Below, one piece after another: positions 56,201-64,000 of a stretch of 64,000 nucleotides of DNA. How positions within the stretch are numbered: the first letter of the stretch is position 1; each line of letters opens with the position of its first letter. The translations under genes and the position numbers were made by a program. The notes beneath the pieces were generated by a model that saw only the letters and a program-made list of their open reading frames with translations, searched no databases and was not told where the DNA came from. The DNA lies in assembly GCA_033239005.1 (NCBI GenBank), contig BSQZ01000004.1, positions 9,668,007-9,732,006 on the forward strand, written 5' to 3'. Source of the stretch: Lamellibrachia satsuma (Eukaryota > Annelida > Polychaeta > Sabellida > Siboglinidae).

Positions 56201-59200
56201 AGAGTGTTTGGATGGCCTCAGTCCAATGTTTTCTAAGCTAGACTGTTTGGATGGCCTCAGTCCAATGTTTTCTAAGTTAGAGTGTTTGGATGGCCTCAGT
56301 CCAATGTTTTCTAAGCTAGACTGTTTGGATGGTCTCAGTCCAATGTTTTCAAAGCTAGAGTGTTTGGATGGTCTCAGTCCAATGTTTTCAAAGCTAGAGT
56401 GTTTGGATGGCCTCAGTCCAATGTTTTCTAAGCTAGAGTGTTTGGATGGCCTCAGTCAATGTTTTCTAAGCTAGAGTGTTTGGGTGGTCTCAGTCCAATG
56501 TTTTCAAAGCTAGAGTGTTTGGATGGCCTCAATCCAGTGTTTTACAAGCAAGAGTGTTTGGATGGTCTCAGTCCAATGTTTTCTAAGCTAGAGTGTTTGG
56601 GTGGTCTCAGTCCAATGTTTTCAAAGCTAGAGTGTTTGGATGGCCTCAATCCAGTGTTTTATAAGCAAGAGTGTTTGGATGGCCTCAGTCCAATGTTTTG
56701 TGAAGTGTAACATGACCAATTCGAATAATGTAGAGGGAGTGTGCGAAATAGTATTCCATGTGCGTTTTAGCATACAATTTATGTCCACAGAACATGCTGC
56801 ATGCTTGGTGTGGTGAAATGTGATCACAGCTAATGTTTCTTTAATAAAACAGGTTACATGAAGTTAACAGTGTAAAACTTGCCAGCTATATCTAAATAAA
56901 TTCAAACCAAGAGATAATGCTAAGTATTACTATTAAAATGAATATTATCACTTAACGGTGGTGTATTAAAATCTAATTATGTTCTTAGAAATACTAGGAA
57001 ATATTCATCTTAATCATCAAACTTTATTGTGCTCAAATATCAATTAAAATGTGCAAGACCGTACCTTTGTATTTAATATGTAGTCTATTGTGACTTTATT
57101 TTCTTGCAACTTTTTTCCTAGCCAAAACTGTGACTTTATTGCTATGACTTTTTATGCGACTTTATTTCTGCGCACCCATTTCAACCATGCTTGCAAAAGT
57201 CAATTGTGCCATGTTGGTTGTTTAAGGAGTAAGGCCACTGATGGCATGTGTTTGAGACCACACAAACTCTAACCATGCCCCTACTGTGATATTTGCGGCA
57301 TCAAATACTTCATTCTGATATTGATTTCTCTGTCAGAACTGCACCACTTGGATGTCGATTGTGGATTTACTGATGAAAGTCCACTAGCACTAACACACCA
57401 TTGGCAGCAACATTTCCATTATTGACAAACTGTTTTGGCTTTAAGAAGTACACACACACACACAGGTTTTCTCACTCAATGTATATATGTAGAAACAGTG
57501 ATTGTGTATCGACTGTCAACCAGTGTTAAATAAGTCGACCAAAATACAATTCTAATAATATTACTTGGTTATATTCCAACACAAACTACTTTGCAATAAG
57601 CACGCACGCACTGCCAAACTTAGTTTCCACTGTTGGGTTTGTAAGAGAGATGTTATACAATCTGGTTATTGACAACAAGCATGTGTAGAACACTGTTGGG
57701 TTTGTAAGAGAGATGTTATACTTACAATCTGGTTATTGACAACACGCATGTGTAGAACACTGTTGGGTTTGTAAGAGAGATGTTATACTTACAATCTGGT
57801 TATTGACAACAAGCATGTGTAGAACAGTGTTGCCAAATGAGTCTTGCAGATTTGGGTCAGCTCCATGGTCAATCAGGTAGTCATAGATATCTTCATGTCC
57901 AAAGCAAGCAGCAAATGCCAACGGATACTCTCCATAATATGCATACCCTGTGTAAACCATGCGAAACTAAGTTACATTCTGAAGGCATCAATTTGTCGAG
58001 GGACCATAAAACATAGATCACGGTTTAAATTACACTTGGTATATGAAGTTTGGCTCTTATGTTCTATGCTAGTCAAAATTCTTCAATAGCTATCTTTCAC
58101 GACATATTATAGGCACTAATAACATATACCTCTTTTAATGTGCAATGTGCAAACAATTGACTTTGTTTTATCAGTGTAAATACTGCAAATGACTCAAATC
58201 TTAGAACAAACTGAGAACTTTGATAAAAAATAAAGTAGTATTTGTCAAATGTTCCCCACTGGAAACTATTCTTCAACCAGTTGTATTATAAGATGCAATA
58301 AAAGATATAATGCGTTTACCTTCATAGTTGGTGGTTGTGTTTGCTTCTGTCTTCTGGTCCTCAGGTAGGAAGAATGTGCCAGTTGCCCTCTGGTTGACAT
58401 TTGCCCCACTCTCCATGAGTCTCTTCACCATGTCAAACTCCCCATACACGATGGCTATGTGCAGAGCACTCTCTCCTAGCACAAACACAATGGTACTGTA
58501 GGTAGCTAACACTTTTATAAATAATTCAGTGAAAACAAAATGTCAAACTTATCTTCTATTGGTGTTCAAAGCATATAATATTATCTATTATTTGCACTAC
58601 CAAAAATACCCATCCTAGTGCTACGGACGGAATAACTTGGATGTTTGCACAACATTTCTGGATATACATTATCACAGAAATATTCATCTATGCCGTGATA
58701 CTCCGTGTTGCCAGCCAATATCTTGATGGCTTCTTGGAAACCAACCTGGCAGTTATAGTAGCATCTAACGATGACTTAAGTAATTTTTAACAATCATAGA
58801 AAAGATGCATGACATTGTGACCAATTGTACATAATCGTTTGTATGTAAAGTTAGCATGCAAGTTTCTAACGAGATGGAAAATACCATGGTAAACACCATG
58901 GTATTTACCGCCTCATCAGAAATCTGACATCTAAAACATTTGAAACCACCAGAAACCACCAGAAACAGGTCTTTCTGATGTAATACCTTTCTGATGTGTA
59001 ACTATAAAGCATCAGATGAACTGAGTTAGGACTGTGGACAGGTGTCAATGACAATTGGGAAGGCAATAAAAGGCTAGGTAAGGGTTTCTTTGTGGAGTTC
59101 TTGGAGATAATATTACGCAATTCAAACGTATTGATAAATTGTGAAAAATTACATTAGCAACTTTGAGATGGATGTTAAGGTAAATTGTATGTATGTGCAT

Positions 59201-61697
59201 GAAATGCTAATAACAGCTAAGTTGTTGTGTAGAGATTGTCATTGTAAATTGTGAGCATATTAGGAGTTTTAGCTCAGAGCAGGACTATTAATTAATAAAT
59301 GTGTTAATTGAAAATGTTAACTAAAATAAAATGTTATGTAACATTTACTCATGATCTTGTTGTTCTTTCTATGCATGAATAATTCATATAATTTCTCTAT
59401 TCAATAGGCTAGATAATGAGCAATATCATACATAAATCCATAAAGAGAGATTAGATACTGACAGTTTGTGAGAAACCTGTCAGAAACTTTTGCAACCAAT
59501 GTGGTGCAACAAAATCTTTTAGATATATCTGTGTCCACTGTTTAATCTGAATGCAGATATACTTGTAAATTAAATACATAAGACACTACCCGGGGTAGTC
59601 AAGTCGATTAGACTTGAAAACTAAATACAACATAAACTCACCATAATACTCAGGCTCCTCAAAGATATCAAGTGATAACCTCGGATACTCTGACAGCAAT
59701 ATTTTGGCAATCTCCGTTTGTGTGGGTGTGTCATGTAAAATACACATATGCAACAATGTCTCTCCAACACCGCCACGTTGCTTGATATCCCAGCATGCTT
59801 CATGTTCTTCAAACTTGGCGAAGCGATCCTCGACGTACTCCATAAGCAGTTTTTCATCTGTGTGTGTGTCCACGTAGGAATACCCCTGTCAAAGGTCAAA
59901 AAACAAGCAAATAGTAATTGTCGTAAAACAATAGATATGTTATAGGCACACAGCAATGCAGCTTGGGAAATATTCATCAAGTTAAAACAACAACTTTACA
60001 TTTCATAAATGACGAAAATATTTTCCATCACCATGACTATGGTAAACAAAAAACAGCCACATTGTAAAAGATAAATTATGGATTTTTGCAATGTCTGAAA
60101 ATGGTGGTGTGGCAAGTAAAAGGAACACTGACATAATAAAAGTTGCACCAATGTCCAAATATCTGTGATGTTTGAGGGCACATTGGAAATACTGGATGTC
60201 ATATGCCCCAGGGCAGTAGTGTATTTGTTGACTAGACCCAAATCAAATGTTGCGTCTGTGGTGCACAGGAGAAATACAGAAGAATGAACTATGTTGCTTT
60301 ACTGAATGTGGAACTGCCCAGGAACTGTTCAGCAGAGATGCTTACGTAGAAATGTGTTGTGTTATCATTGATGGAATAGCGACGCAATCAGTGAATGTTT
60401 CATTGTTCAAAATGTTTGATGAAATAGCAAAACAAATCTGAAGAAAGTACTAAGACTGAAAGATAGAAGAACAGGGTGACATGACTAACTCGCCAAAGTC
60501 TGGTGCTTCTATTTTATGACCAGAGTTGAAAAAAAATCGTGATTTTTTAAAATAAATAAAATAATTTTTTTTTATTTCTTTGATTTTTTTTAAAATCTGG
60601 TATATAGACAATTATATAGATGTTTATATTTATAAACTCTTTCAAACGTGTTGTGTTCATGGAAATCAATTTGGGTACTAGTCTTAACAGAGGGTACATG
60701 ACTTTTGCTTATATAAAGACGTTAGACAATGTCCACAAAGGCCTCACCCCCTGTAGTTGCATAATGTGTCTTAGAAAGGAAAGCATGCTGTGTGTATGTG
60801 GCTGTGATAATTATTGTTTGCTGAGAGGGTGGATTAGCACATGTCCTCTGTGTACTCTAAGGGTCTCTGACCAGACTGCAAACTGGTACAGTATTAGACA
60901 ATTGTAGCCCAGACTGTCTCACTTGAGTCAACATACTGAATTGGTAACAACTAGCACATGCTCTAAGTGGACTTTAACTCTGGGCTTCTGATATGAAAAG
61001 ATACTTTCTCTTCAAGACAAGTTTGTGTGGCTTTATTGCATTCAGAAAGGGAATAGCTCAAACATACACAATGTCATTAAATATTTCACTATCAGGTTAT
61101 CTGGTGACAATACAACTACACAAGTGTGTGCACATTGTGCTTTTGCATTAAAAAACATACAAAACTTTGTTGATACTGATGTTTGTAAACAATTATTTGT
61201 GTTAAATTCATATAAATCAGTGATTAAAAAATAAGACAAAAAATCATACACCAATGATTACAATTTTTTTGGTGATTTAAATCAATGATTTAATTATTTA
61301 AATCAAACATCCCTGTTTATGACAGGGACACAACCTAATTTACACAAATTTAAATATTCTGAGTTTAGATTGTTGATGTAGTGTATAATAATAAATACAT
61401 TGTTCTTTATGGCTGAAGACTTACCGTCAAGTCTGCCTTGCATTGTTTCTTCCACTTTATGAAATCAATCTTTGTTATAAGCTTGCCCTTGCCATGGTTG
61501 TACATGAATGAGTCCAGCTCATCCCTAATGATCCTTCGCACTGCTTCAGCATCATTTCCCTCCTTGTATGCATCCACCAACTTCCCACCTTTCTGCAAGT
61601 TGACGTATTTGTAGACATCATTAGCATCCTGTTGCTTGTTCTGCTGTTTCCATCCACCATGGCTGTCTGTGGTTCTTACACATGACACATTTCCCAT
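37519..61697 (-). CDS. TRPV-family cation channel (15 exons, whole gene)
   Basis: This is a transient receptor potential vanilloid-type channel, a plasma-membrane or ciliary tetrameric cation channel; its nearest relatives by motif are invertebrate OSM-9/Inactive. Fifteen exons with GT-AG junctions and matching phases give 940 residues: N-terminal MGNVSC, ankyrin repeats (about 135-325), S1 (about 395-412), S2 (about 430-450), S3-S4 (about 468-513), S5 (about 517-550), pore with QMTLGEF (579-585), S6 with [14 protein letters not shown], a TRP-like [20 protein letters not shown] segment and a 240-residue charged tail ending near [11 protein letters not shown]. Exons: 61697-61425, 59885-59642, 58475-58320, 57947-57793, 52313-52170, 48948-48867, 48351-48236, 47669-47559, 45317-45210, 44627-44476, 44077-43968, 43741-43635, 41803-41642, 40620-40438, 38238-37519. 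No frame break was found. Confidence 0.93.
38600..39895 (-). mobile_element. L2-type LINE fragment, interrupted by another LINE
   Basis: The - strand encodes [33 protein letters not shown] (catalytic Y-A-D-D) and [16 protein letters not shown], then, beyond the insertion at 39209-39432, [30 protein letters not shown] and [20 protein letters not shown]. These are C-terminal blocks of L2-clade ORF2. It is truncated at 39895, where a CT-rich minisatellite begins, and is frame-shifted near its end. It lies in TRPV intron 14. Confidence 0.85.
39209..39432 (+). mobile_element. Short LINE 3' end nested in the L2 fragment
   Basis: The + strand encodes [20 protein letters not shown] followed by [16 protein letters not shown], the last part of an RTE-like ORF2. 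The 7 bp TAGATAT occurs at 39202-39208 and 39433-39439. Removing the insert and one copy restores an uninterrupted L2 reading frame (QRHI-STAKT), which proves the insertion. Confidence 0.85.
39896..40375. repeat. CT-rich minisatellite
   Basis: Degenerate CTCTCTCGCCCTCCTTA and CTCTTGCTCTCCTTA blocks repeat for about 480 bp. All three + strand frames stay open. It starts exactly at the edge of the L2 fragment. Confidence 0.93.
40438..40620 (-). CDS. TRPV exon 14 (TRP domain)
   Basis: Residues 641-701. It encodes [20 protein letters not shown] and [20 protein letters not shown], the conserved post-S6 block of invertebrate OSM-9/Inactive channels. Confidence 0.94.
40771..40877. repeat. 22 bp tandem repeat, about 5 copies
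   Basis: The unit is GCTGTTAAGGGTCATTAGGC followed by CT. It lies in TRPV intron 13. Confidence 0.92.
41012..41368. repeat. 27 bp minisatellite, about 13 copies
   Basis: The unit is GTAATTGTGTAACTGTTCAC followed by CTGTGCT. As 27 is a multiple of three, it gives open 9-residue repeats on both strands. Confidence 0.94.
41642..41803 (-). CDS. TRPV exon 13 (S6)
   Basis: Residues 587-640. It contains [20 protein letters not shown] and [20 protein letters not shown]. This is S6 and the start of the TRP helix. Confidence 0.96.
41862..41915. repeat. CA-rich microsatellite
   Basis: CACACA with CCCA interruptions, close to TRPV exon 13. Confidence 0.9.
42260..43483. repeat. 44 bp minisatellite, about 28 copies
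   Basis: The unit is CATTGTGGCACACATGTAGT followed by GTCTGCATGGAGACATGATC and ATAG. It fills most of TRPV intron 12. Confidence 0.95.
43635..43741 (-). CDS. TRPV exon 12 (pore helix and filter)
   Basis: Residues 551-586. It encodes [20 protein letters not shown] followed by [16 protein letters not shown]. The filter position reads TLGEF rather than the TIGMGD of vertebrate TRPV1 or TIID of TRPV5/6, which supports an invertebrate OSM-9/Inactive-type pore. Confidence 0.93.
43968..44077 (-). CDS. TRPV exon 11 (S4-S5 linker and S5)
   Basis: Residues 514-550. It encodes [20 protein letters not shown] followed by [17 protein letters not shown], the highly conserved TRPV S4-S5 linker and S5. Confidence 0.95.
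44095..44475 (-). repeat. 27 bp minisatellite abutting the TRPV exon 10 donor
   Basis: On the gene strand the units read GTCAGTCCACAAGTACATCT followed by CTTCA, about 13 diverged copies. The real donor is GTCAGTTCACAAGTACATCT directly after exon 10, so the array begins at intron base 1 and repeats the donor bases. Confidence 0.85.
44476..44627 (-). CDS. TRPV exon 10 (S3-S4)
   Basis: Residues 464-513. It encodes [20 protein letters not shown] followed by [20 protein letters not shown] and [11 protein letters not shown]. Donor GTCAGT is the first base group of a 27 bp array. Confidence 0.92.
44928..45137. repeat. 29 bp minisatellite, about 7 copies
   Basis: The unit is ACAGTTGTTCCCAGCTGGAG followed by CCAGGCTGC. 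Open frames occur on both strands. It lies in TRPV intron 9. Confidence 0.94.
45210..45317 (-). CDS. TRPV exon 9 (S2)
   Basis: Residues 428-463. It encodes [20 protein letters not shown] and [16 protein letters not shown]. Acceptor TAG is at 45318-45320. The first 47 bases are the parent, or a member, of the long tandem array in the intron before it. Confidence 0.9.
45318..47336 (-). repeat. Exon-derived minisatellite, 47/45 bp, about 43 copies
   Basis: On the gene strand the unit near the exon is GTGCATTACATATCAGAGAT, CATTGTGTGCTGTCATTGTG, TTACTAG (47 bp). The first 47 bases of TRPV exon 9 are GTGCGTTACATATCAGAGAT, CATTGTGTGCTGCGATTGTG, TCACGAA. About 41 of 47 positions agree. The changed last bases give each unit a TAG acceptor-like end. 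Farther from the exon the unit shortens to 45 bp with GAACAATG in place of GCACACAATG. The array makes up about 90 percent of intron 8. Confidence 0.93.
47559..47669 (-). CDS. TRPV exon 8 (S1)
   Basis: Residues 391-427. [20 protein letters not shown] forms S1. The following extracellular loop has NKS and NTT, possible N-glycosylation sites. Donor GTGAGT. Confidence 0.9.
47670..48235. other. TRPV intron 7, unique AT-rich sequence
   Basis: Nothing recognised. Confidence 0.6.
48236..48351 (-). CDS. TRPV exon 7 (pre-S1)
   Basis: Residues 352-390. It encodes [20 protein letters not shown] followed by [18 protein letters not shown], the pre-S1 helix. Donor GTTAAT is weaker than the others, but the phase fits exactly. 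Confidence 0.9.
48403..48556. repeat. CA/ATGC microsatellite
   Basis: Mixed CACACA and GCATGCATGCA runs in TRPV intron 6. Confidence 0.93.
48867..48948 (-). CDS. TRPV exon 6
   Basis: Residues 325-351. It encodes [20 protein letters not shown] followed by IGKNGKI, the conserved linker strand block of TRPV channels. Donor GTGAGT, phase 1. Confidence 0.92.
49014..49320 (+). mobile_element. tRNA-derived SINE
   Basis: The head has an A box, TAGTGTAGTGG (49025-49035), and a B box, GGTTGAAGACC (49067-49077), spaced as in tRNA genes. The tRNA-like part is followed by a tRNA-unrelated body to about 49320. It lies in TRPV intron 5, antisense to the gene. The B box has lost the usual GGTTCGA form, so it is probably silent. 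A functional tRNA is unlikely because the acceptor stem does not pair. Confidence 0.7.
49321..50400. other. TRPV intron 5, unique sequence
   Basis: No coding feature is seen. A short CAGACAGACAGACAAACAAA run lies near 49864. Confidence 0.5.
50410..50900. repeat. 21 bp CTG-containing minisatellite, about 23 copies
   Basis: The unit is CACTGCTGCTGTGATTAACA plus one base, diverged. It lies in TRPV intron 5. Confidence 0.92.
51388..51445. repeat. 20 bp tandem repeat, three copies
   Basis: ATGAGGGATAGCAGGGAC is repeated. Confidence 0.9.
51655..51895. repeat. About 21 bp degenerate tandem repeat
   Basis: CTCCTGTCCTGAGGACGGTGA and similar units recur about ten times. Confidence 0.88.
52170..52313 (-). 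CDS. TRPV exon 5 (last ankyrin repeat)
   Basis: Residues 277-324. It contains [20 protein letters not shown] and [20 protein letters not shown]. The acceptor TAG at 52314-52316 adjoins a 22 bp array whose units copy this junction. Donor GTAAGT. Confidence 0.92.
52314..54010 (-). repeat. 22 bp minisatellite built on the TRPV exon 5 acceptor, about 77 copies
   Basis: On the gene strand the unit reads CTTCCCTGTTGTAGGACATG plus TG. The real junction is CTTGTATGTTGTAG/GGCATGTT, the slash marking the acceptor. Each unit therefore carries an acceptor-like TAG and about seven exon-like bases. Units nearest the exon are the most diverged; those farther away fall into two homogeneous blocks (GAAGCACATG up to about 53100, GAAGTACATG beyond). 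Confidence 0.9.
54327..54530. repeat. 60 bp direct repeat, about 3.4 copies
   Basis: TTATCATAGTCTTTCAATAT followed by GACACTATGCCTGCTAATAC is repeated at exact 60 bp spacing. Confidence 0.95.
54745..55575. repeat. 20 bp minisatellite, about 40 copies
   Basis: The unit is CTCAACAGCTGGCAAACACA, with ACTATACAGCAGTCAAA variants. It lies in TRPV intron 4. Confidence 0.94.
55852..56705. repeat. 39 bp minisatellite, about 22 copies
   Basis: The unit is CTAGAGTGTTTGGATGGCCT followed by CAGTCCAATGTTTTCTAAG. One + strand frame is open for 205 codons as a 13-residue repeat. It lies in TRPV intron 4. Confidence 0.94.
56706..57627. other. TRPV intron 4, unique sequence near exon 4
   Basis: No feature is seen apart from short CACA runs near 57449. 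Confidence 0.55.
57628..57833 (-). repeat. 67 bp tandem duplication of the TRPV exon 4 donor
   Basis: TCTGGTTATTGACAACAAGC recurs at 57661, 57728 and 57795. Each unit holds about 39 bp of exon 4 end plus about 28 bp of intron start. The copy at 57728 keeps an intact GTAAGT donor at 57720-57725; the copy at 57661 has lost it. Confidence 0.93.
57793..57947 (-). CDS. TRPV exon 4 (ankyrin repeats)
   Basis: Residues 225-276. It contains [20 protein letters not shown] and [20 protein letters not shown]. The last bases and the donor GTAAGT are repeated in tandem downstream. Confidence 0.93.
58320..58475 (-). CDS. TRPV exon 3 (ankyrin repeats)
   Basis: Residues 173-224. It contains [20 protein letters not shown] and [17 protein letters not shown], the TRPV ankyrin finger region. 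The intron phase on both sides is 1. Confidence 0.92.
58476..59641. other. TRPV intron 2, unique AT-rich sequence
   Basis: No coding or repeat feature can be supported. Confidence 0.55.
59642..59885 (-). CDS. TRPV exon 2 (first ankyrin repeats)
   Basis: Residues 92-172. It contains [19 protein letters not shown] and [20 protein letters not shown], typical TRPV ankyrin repeat 1. It begins after CAG in [12 protein letters not shown] and ends in phase 1 at EYY. Confidence 0.92.
59886..60520. other. TRPV intron 1, part next to exon 2
   Basis: A + strand frame at 60247-60441 has Cys-rich residues ([20 protein letters not shown]) but no recognised family. It may be a mobile-element relic. Confidence 0.4.
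60521..61315. mobile_element. Non-autonomous hAT-like element
   Basis: The right end, read inward, is CAGGGATGTTTGATTTAAAT and the left end is the more diverged CAGAGTTGAAAAAAAATCGT. The identical 8 bp TTTATGAC flanks both ends (60513-60520 and 61316-61323). CAG termini plus an 8 bp duplication point to hAT. The 795 bp interior has no transposase. It lies in TRPV intron 1. Confidence 0.8.
61425..61697 (-). CDS. TRPV exon 1
   Basis: Residues 1-91. It starts [19 protein letters not shown]; the ATG has A at -3 and G at +4. Gly2 with Cys6 suggests N-myristoylation and palmitoylation. Later it has [17 protein letters not shown] and [18 protein letters not shown]. Donor GTAAGT precedes 61425, phase 0. 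Confidence 0.88.
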
Positions 61698-62876
61698 AGT
61701 ACTGCCAATGTTCTCATGACCTCTTCCTGTCAATCACACCTGGGATCACTCCAAGCTTTAAGCAGTCTTATTCCTTGTTACCACAGGTTATGTACACCAA
61801 TCAACTGAGTTCAGACAGGATCACATGCTGCATTGTGCCAGCACATATTTGTCCAACTGATGTGACTTCTGTGATATTGCACTGGTCAGAGTACTGCTAT
61901 GAAAAATAAACAAAATATAACACTAAATTAAACACAGTAATAATTGCTAAATATACGGCCTAAAAATTGTGAAATGTGAGAACATGACTTGCAGATCTAC
62001 ATCTACAGGAGTTCAAGTATCACCAAAGACCTCACCTGGAATAAAAACAATCATCAGATTACAGCTTTAGCAAATTGTACTCTTGCATTAGATGCAACTT
62101 GTACTCATGCTCTCAAGAGAATCATGGTCAGCATGCTCCACTGCCTGAATGCACCAACCCTGGTCGGAATGCCCCACTGATTTGAATACAGTCAAACAAA
62201 TAATTAAACTATGTATAAGTATATTACACCAAAACAATTAATCAGTATTTAGTCCATTTTTGAATTAAATACTTTTTACTAGCACACACAGCTGAGCAAG
62301 TCGGTTGGCCAGTCTTGTTTACCCATCAGTACCTGGTACTAGCCTAGGCACCAGATCTATATCGGGTGTCGGACTCCTGAGACCTTTCGCTGAATCCTTA
62401 TATGGTCCTAAATGCATCACCATAGCAGGCGCAGCGTCCAATTGGGAGTAGTATAGCATCTCAGGCGGATGCCGTAGCTGCGAAGTCAAGTAGCAGCTCT
62501 GTCAATGATCCTGCTGTTTTTTATTCCCACCCTCCTTCCCCAACTTCTCCAACACTGGTGCCCATGTTGGTGTGGTTTCTGGGCCCCACATTTATTTCAC
62601 TTAACTAGCTAATCATTGGCAATCTCCATGAACAGATGTTTTACTCTGCTATGCTATGTAAGGGGAATTGCCTTGGGCATTGCTATCTAGTTGAGTCACC
62701 GGCAGTGCCCATTGTCGGGCTACAACTGTTTATACTATAGCATAACTTAAAGGGCACTGCCATCTACCAACCACAATTAATACTTCTATTACTCTGAAAA
62801 TGTTACTTTTAACCATTTTATAGGCTTCCTTCTACGATTTTAGTGTCCACTTTTTATTAATTACGTTATATTTTAA
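61698..62876. other. Sequence upstream of the TRPV start codon
   Basis: It should contain the TRPV promoter and 5' untranslated region, but no TATA box or other site can be assigned with support. A more GC-balanced stretch at about 62300-62600 has no recognisable coding or RNA feature. Confidence 0.4.
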
Positions 62877-64000
62877 TAATAATAATAATAGGCAGAGCGT
62901 AGTCTCGTAGAGACGATGCTGATGCGCCCTGTTGTCAATTTTCAAATTTTGGCAGCGTCCACTGTGGCTGTGAAGGCCGATTCTTGAGTGGCAGTCCTTT
63001 CCGCAGCCAAAGCAGACGAAACAGGATGACATTGGTGGTAGTGCTGCGTTTTGTTTTCGCCGCATCCTCTTCTCTGCCGCATGCTGGTGTCTCCTTTCAT
63101 CTGCCCTTTCAATGCCTCTGCGTGTTGCCTGACGCCAAGCAGTGCGGTCTTCGGCCACTGCTTCCCAGTCTTTGGGGCTGATGTCACAGGCCTTCATGTC
63201 ACAATTGCAGGCATCCTTGAATCGGAGGGCTGGGCGTCCCACTGGCCTCGCGCCACTGGTGAGTTGTCCATAGAGGATGTCTTTCGGCAAGCGGCCGTCC
63301 TCCATGCGACGCACATGGCCCAACCAGCGCAGGCGTCTCTGGCTCAGCAGTGAATGCATGCTGCGGATCCTGGCACGGTCAAGTATGTCGCTGTAGGGGA
63401 TACGATCCTGCCATGTGATGCCGAGGATACGCTTGAGGCACCGCATGTGGAAGGTGTTGAGGCGGCGCTCCTGGCACATGTATGTTGTCCACGATTCGCT
63501 GCCATAGAGGAGGGTGCCCAACACACAGGCCTGGTAGATTCTCATCTTGGTGTTCTCGGTGAGCATCTTATTTTCCCATACTCTTTTGGTCAGCTTGGCC
63601 ATAGTGCATGCGGCTTTTCCGATGCGTCTGTTTATCTCCTTGTCCAGCGAAAGGTTGTTAGAGATGTTTGACCCGAGGTAGGTGAAGTCTTCTACTACCT
63701 CCAGGGTGTAGTCATTGATCTTGACGGAGGGGACTTTGCTGGCATCCCGTGCAATGACGTTCGTCTTCTTCAGGCTGATTGTGAGTCCAAACTCACTGCA
63801 GGCATGTGCAAAGCGATCGACCAGCCTCTGAAGGGCCTCTTCTGGGTGGGCAGTGAGCGCTGCATCATCTGCAAACAGCATCTCCCTGACGTATACCTCT
63901 GTCACCTTTGTTTTGGCACGTAGATGTGCCAGGTTGAACAGCTTCCCATCAGATCTGGTGTGCAGGTAGATACCGTCTGAGGAAGAGTCGAAGGCATATG
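62877..64000 (-). mobile_element. RTE-like LINE, 3' part, running off the window
   Basis: The - strand frame is open from the right edge to 62832. It encodes LRAKTKVTEVYVREMLFADD (catalytic A-D-D), FGLTISLKKTNVIARD, DFTYLGSNISNNLSLDKEIN, RRIGKAACTMAKLTKRVW, LYGSESWTTYMCQERRLNTF, RLRWLGHVRRMEDGRLPKDI and a Cys/His-rich end, FVCFGCGKDCHSRIGLHSHS. The element ends in an (ATT)n tail at 62877-62893, through which the frame reads into flanking DNA. No lesion is seen in the visible part. Confidence 0.9.

Noticed and set aside
55857..56474. 205-codon open frame of a 13-residue repeat
   Set aside because: Artefact of a 39 bp minisatellite with no stop in one frame. There is no start context or unique sequence.
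62984..63671. + strand open frames of 65-105 codons
   Set aside because: Antisense shadows of the RTE-like LINE at the right edge.

Overview
The window is nuclear DNA from an animal, most likely a marine invertebrate. It holds spliced genes with canonical GT-AG introns, AT-rich non-coding DNA, LINEs of the CR1, L2 and RTE types, hAT-like and pogo-like DNA transposon remnants, a tRNA-derived SINE, and minisatellites in most introns. There is no sign of bacterial gene organisation. I cannot name the species. The TRPV gene resembles the invertebrate OSM-9/Inactive channels rather than vertebrate TRPV1-6. Two complete protein-coding genes lie tail to tail. The first is MCM2 on the + strand (6299-35874), a subunit of the MCM2-7 replicative helicase. 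I rebuilt it as 19 exons with consistent splice phases giving 887 residues. Its first exon is inferred: it carries only two codons at 6299-6304, 38 bp downstream of an E2F-like site, followed by a 10.5 kb intron. The second is a TRPV cation channel on the - strand (61697 down to 37519). I rebuilt it as 15 exons giving 940 residues, with an acylation-like N-terminus, ankyrin repeats, six membrane segments with a pore, a TRP-type segment and a long C-terminal tail. The two stop codons are about 1.6 kb apart. They have no evident functional link. Layout: 1-4435 non-coding with a degraded LINE fragment and a MITE-like element; 4436-5968 a hAT-like element with an 8 bp target duplication just upstream of the MCM2 promoter; 6299-16763 MCM2 exon 1 and intron 1, which holds a CR1 copy with an intact ORF1, a 36 bp minisatellite and a decayed transposon-like gene; 16764-35874 the other MCM2 exons, with an RTE LINE, a hairpin element, a pogo-like MITE, a second CR1 copy and many minisatellites; 35875-37518 the gap between genes; 37519-61697 the TRPV gene, with a nested L2/LINE insertion, a SINE, a hAT-like element and about a dozen minisatellites; 61698-64000 upstream DNA and an RTE-like LINE running off the right edge. 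The main observation is that several minisatellites in both genes include, abut or derive from exon/intron junctions. The clearest is intron 8 of TRPV, about 90 percent of which is some 43 tandem copies of a 45-47 bp unit that aligns base for base with the first 47 coding bases of the next exon (membrane segment S2). Similar junction-linked arrays occur at TRPV exons 4, 5 and 10 and MCM2 exons 4, 11 and 16. This looks like recurrent tandem duplication of splice junctions that has expanded, and may have created, introns.
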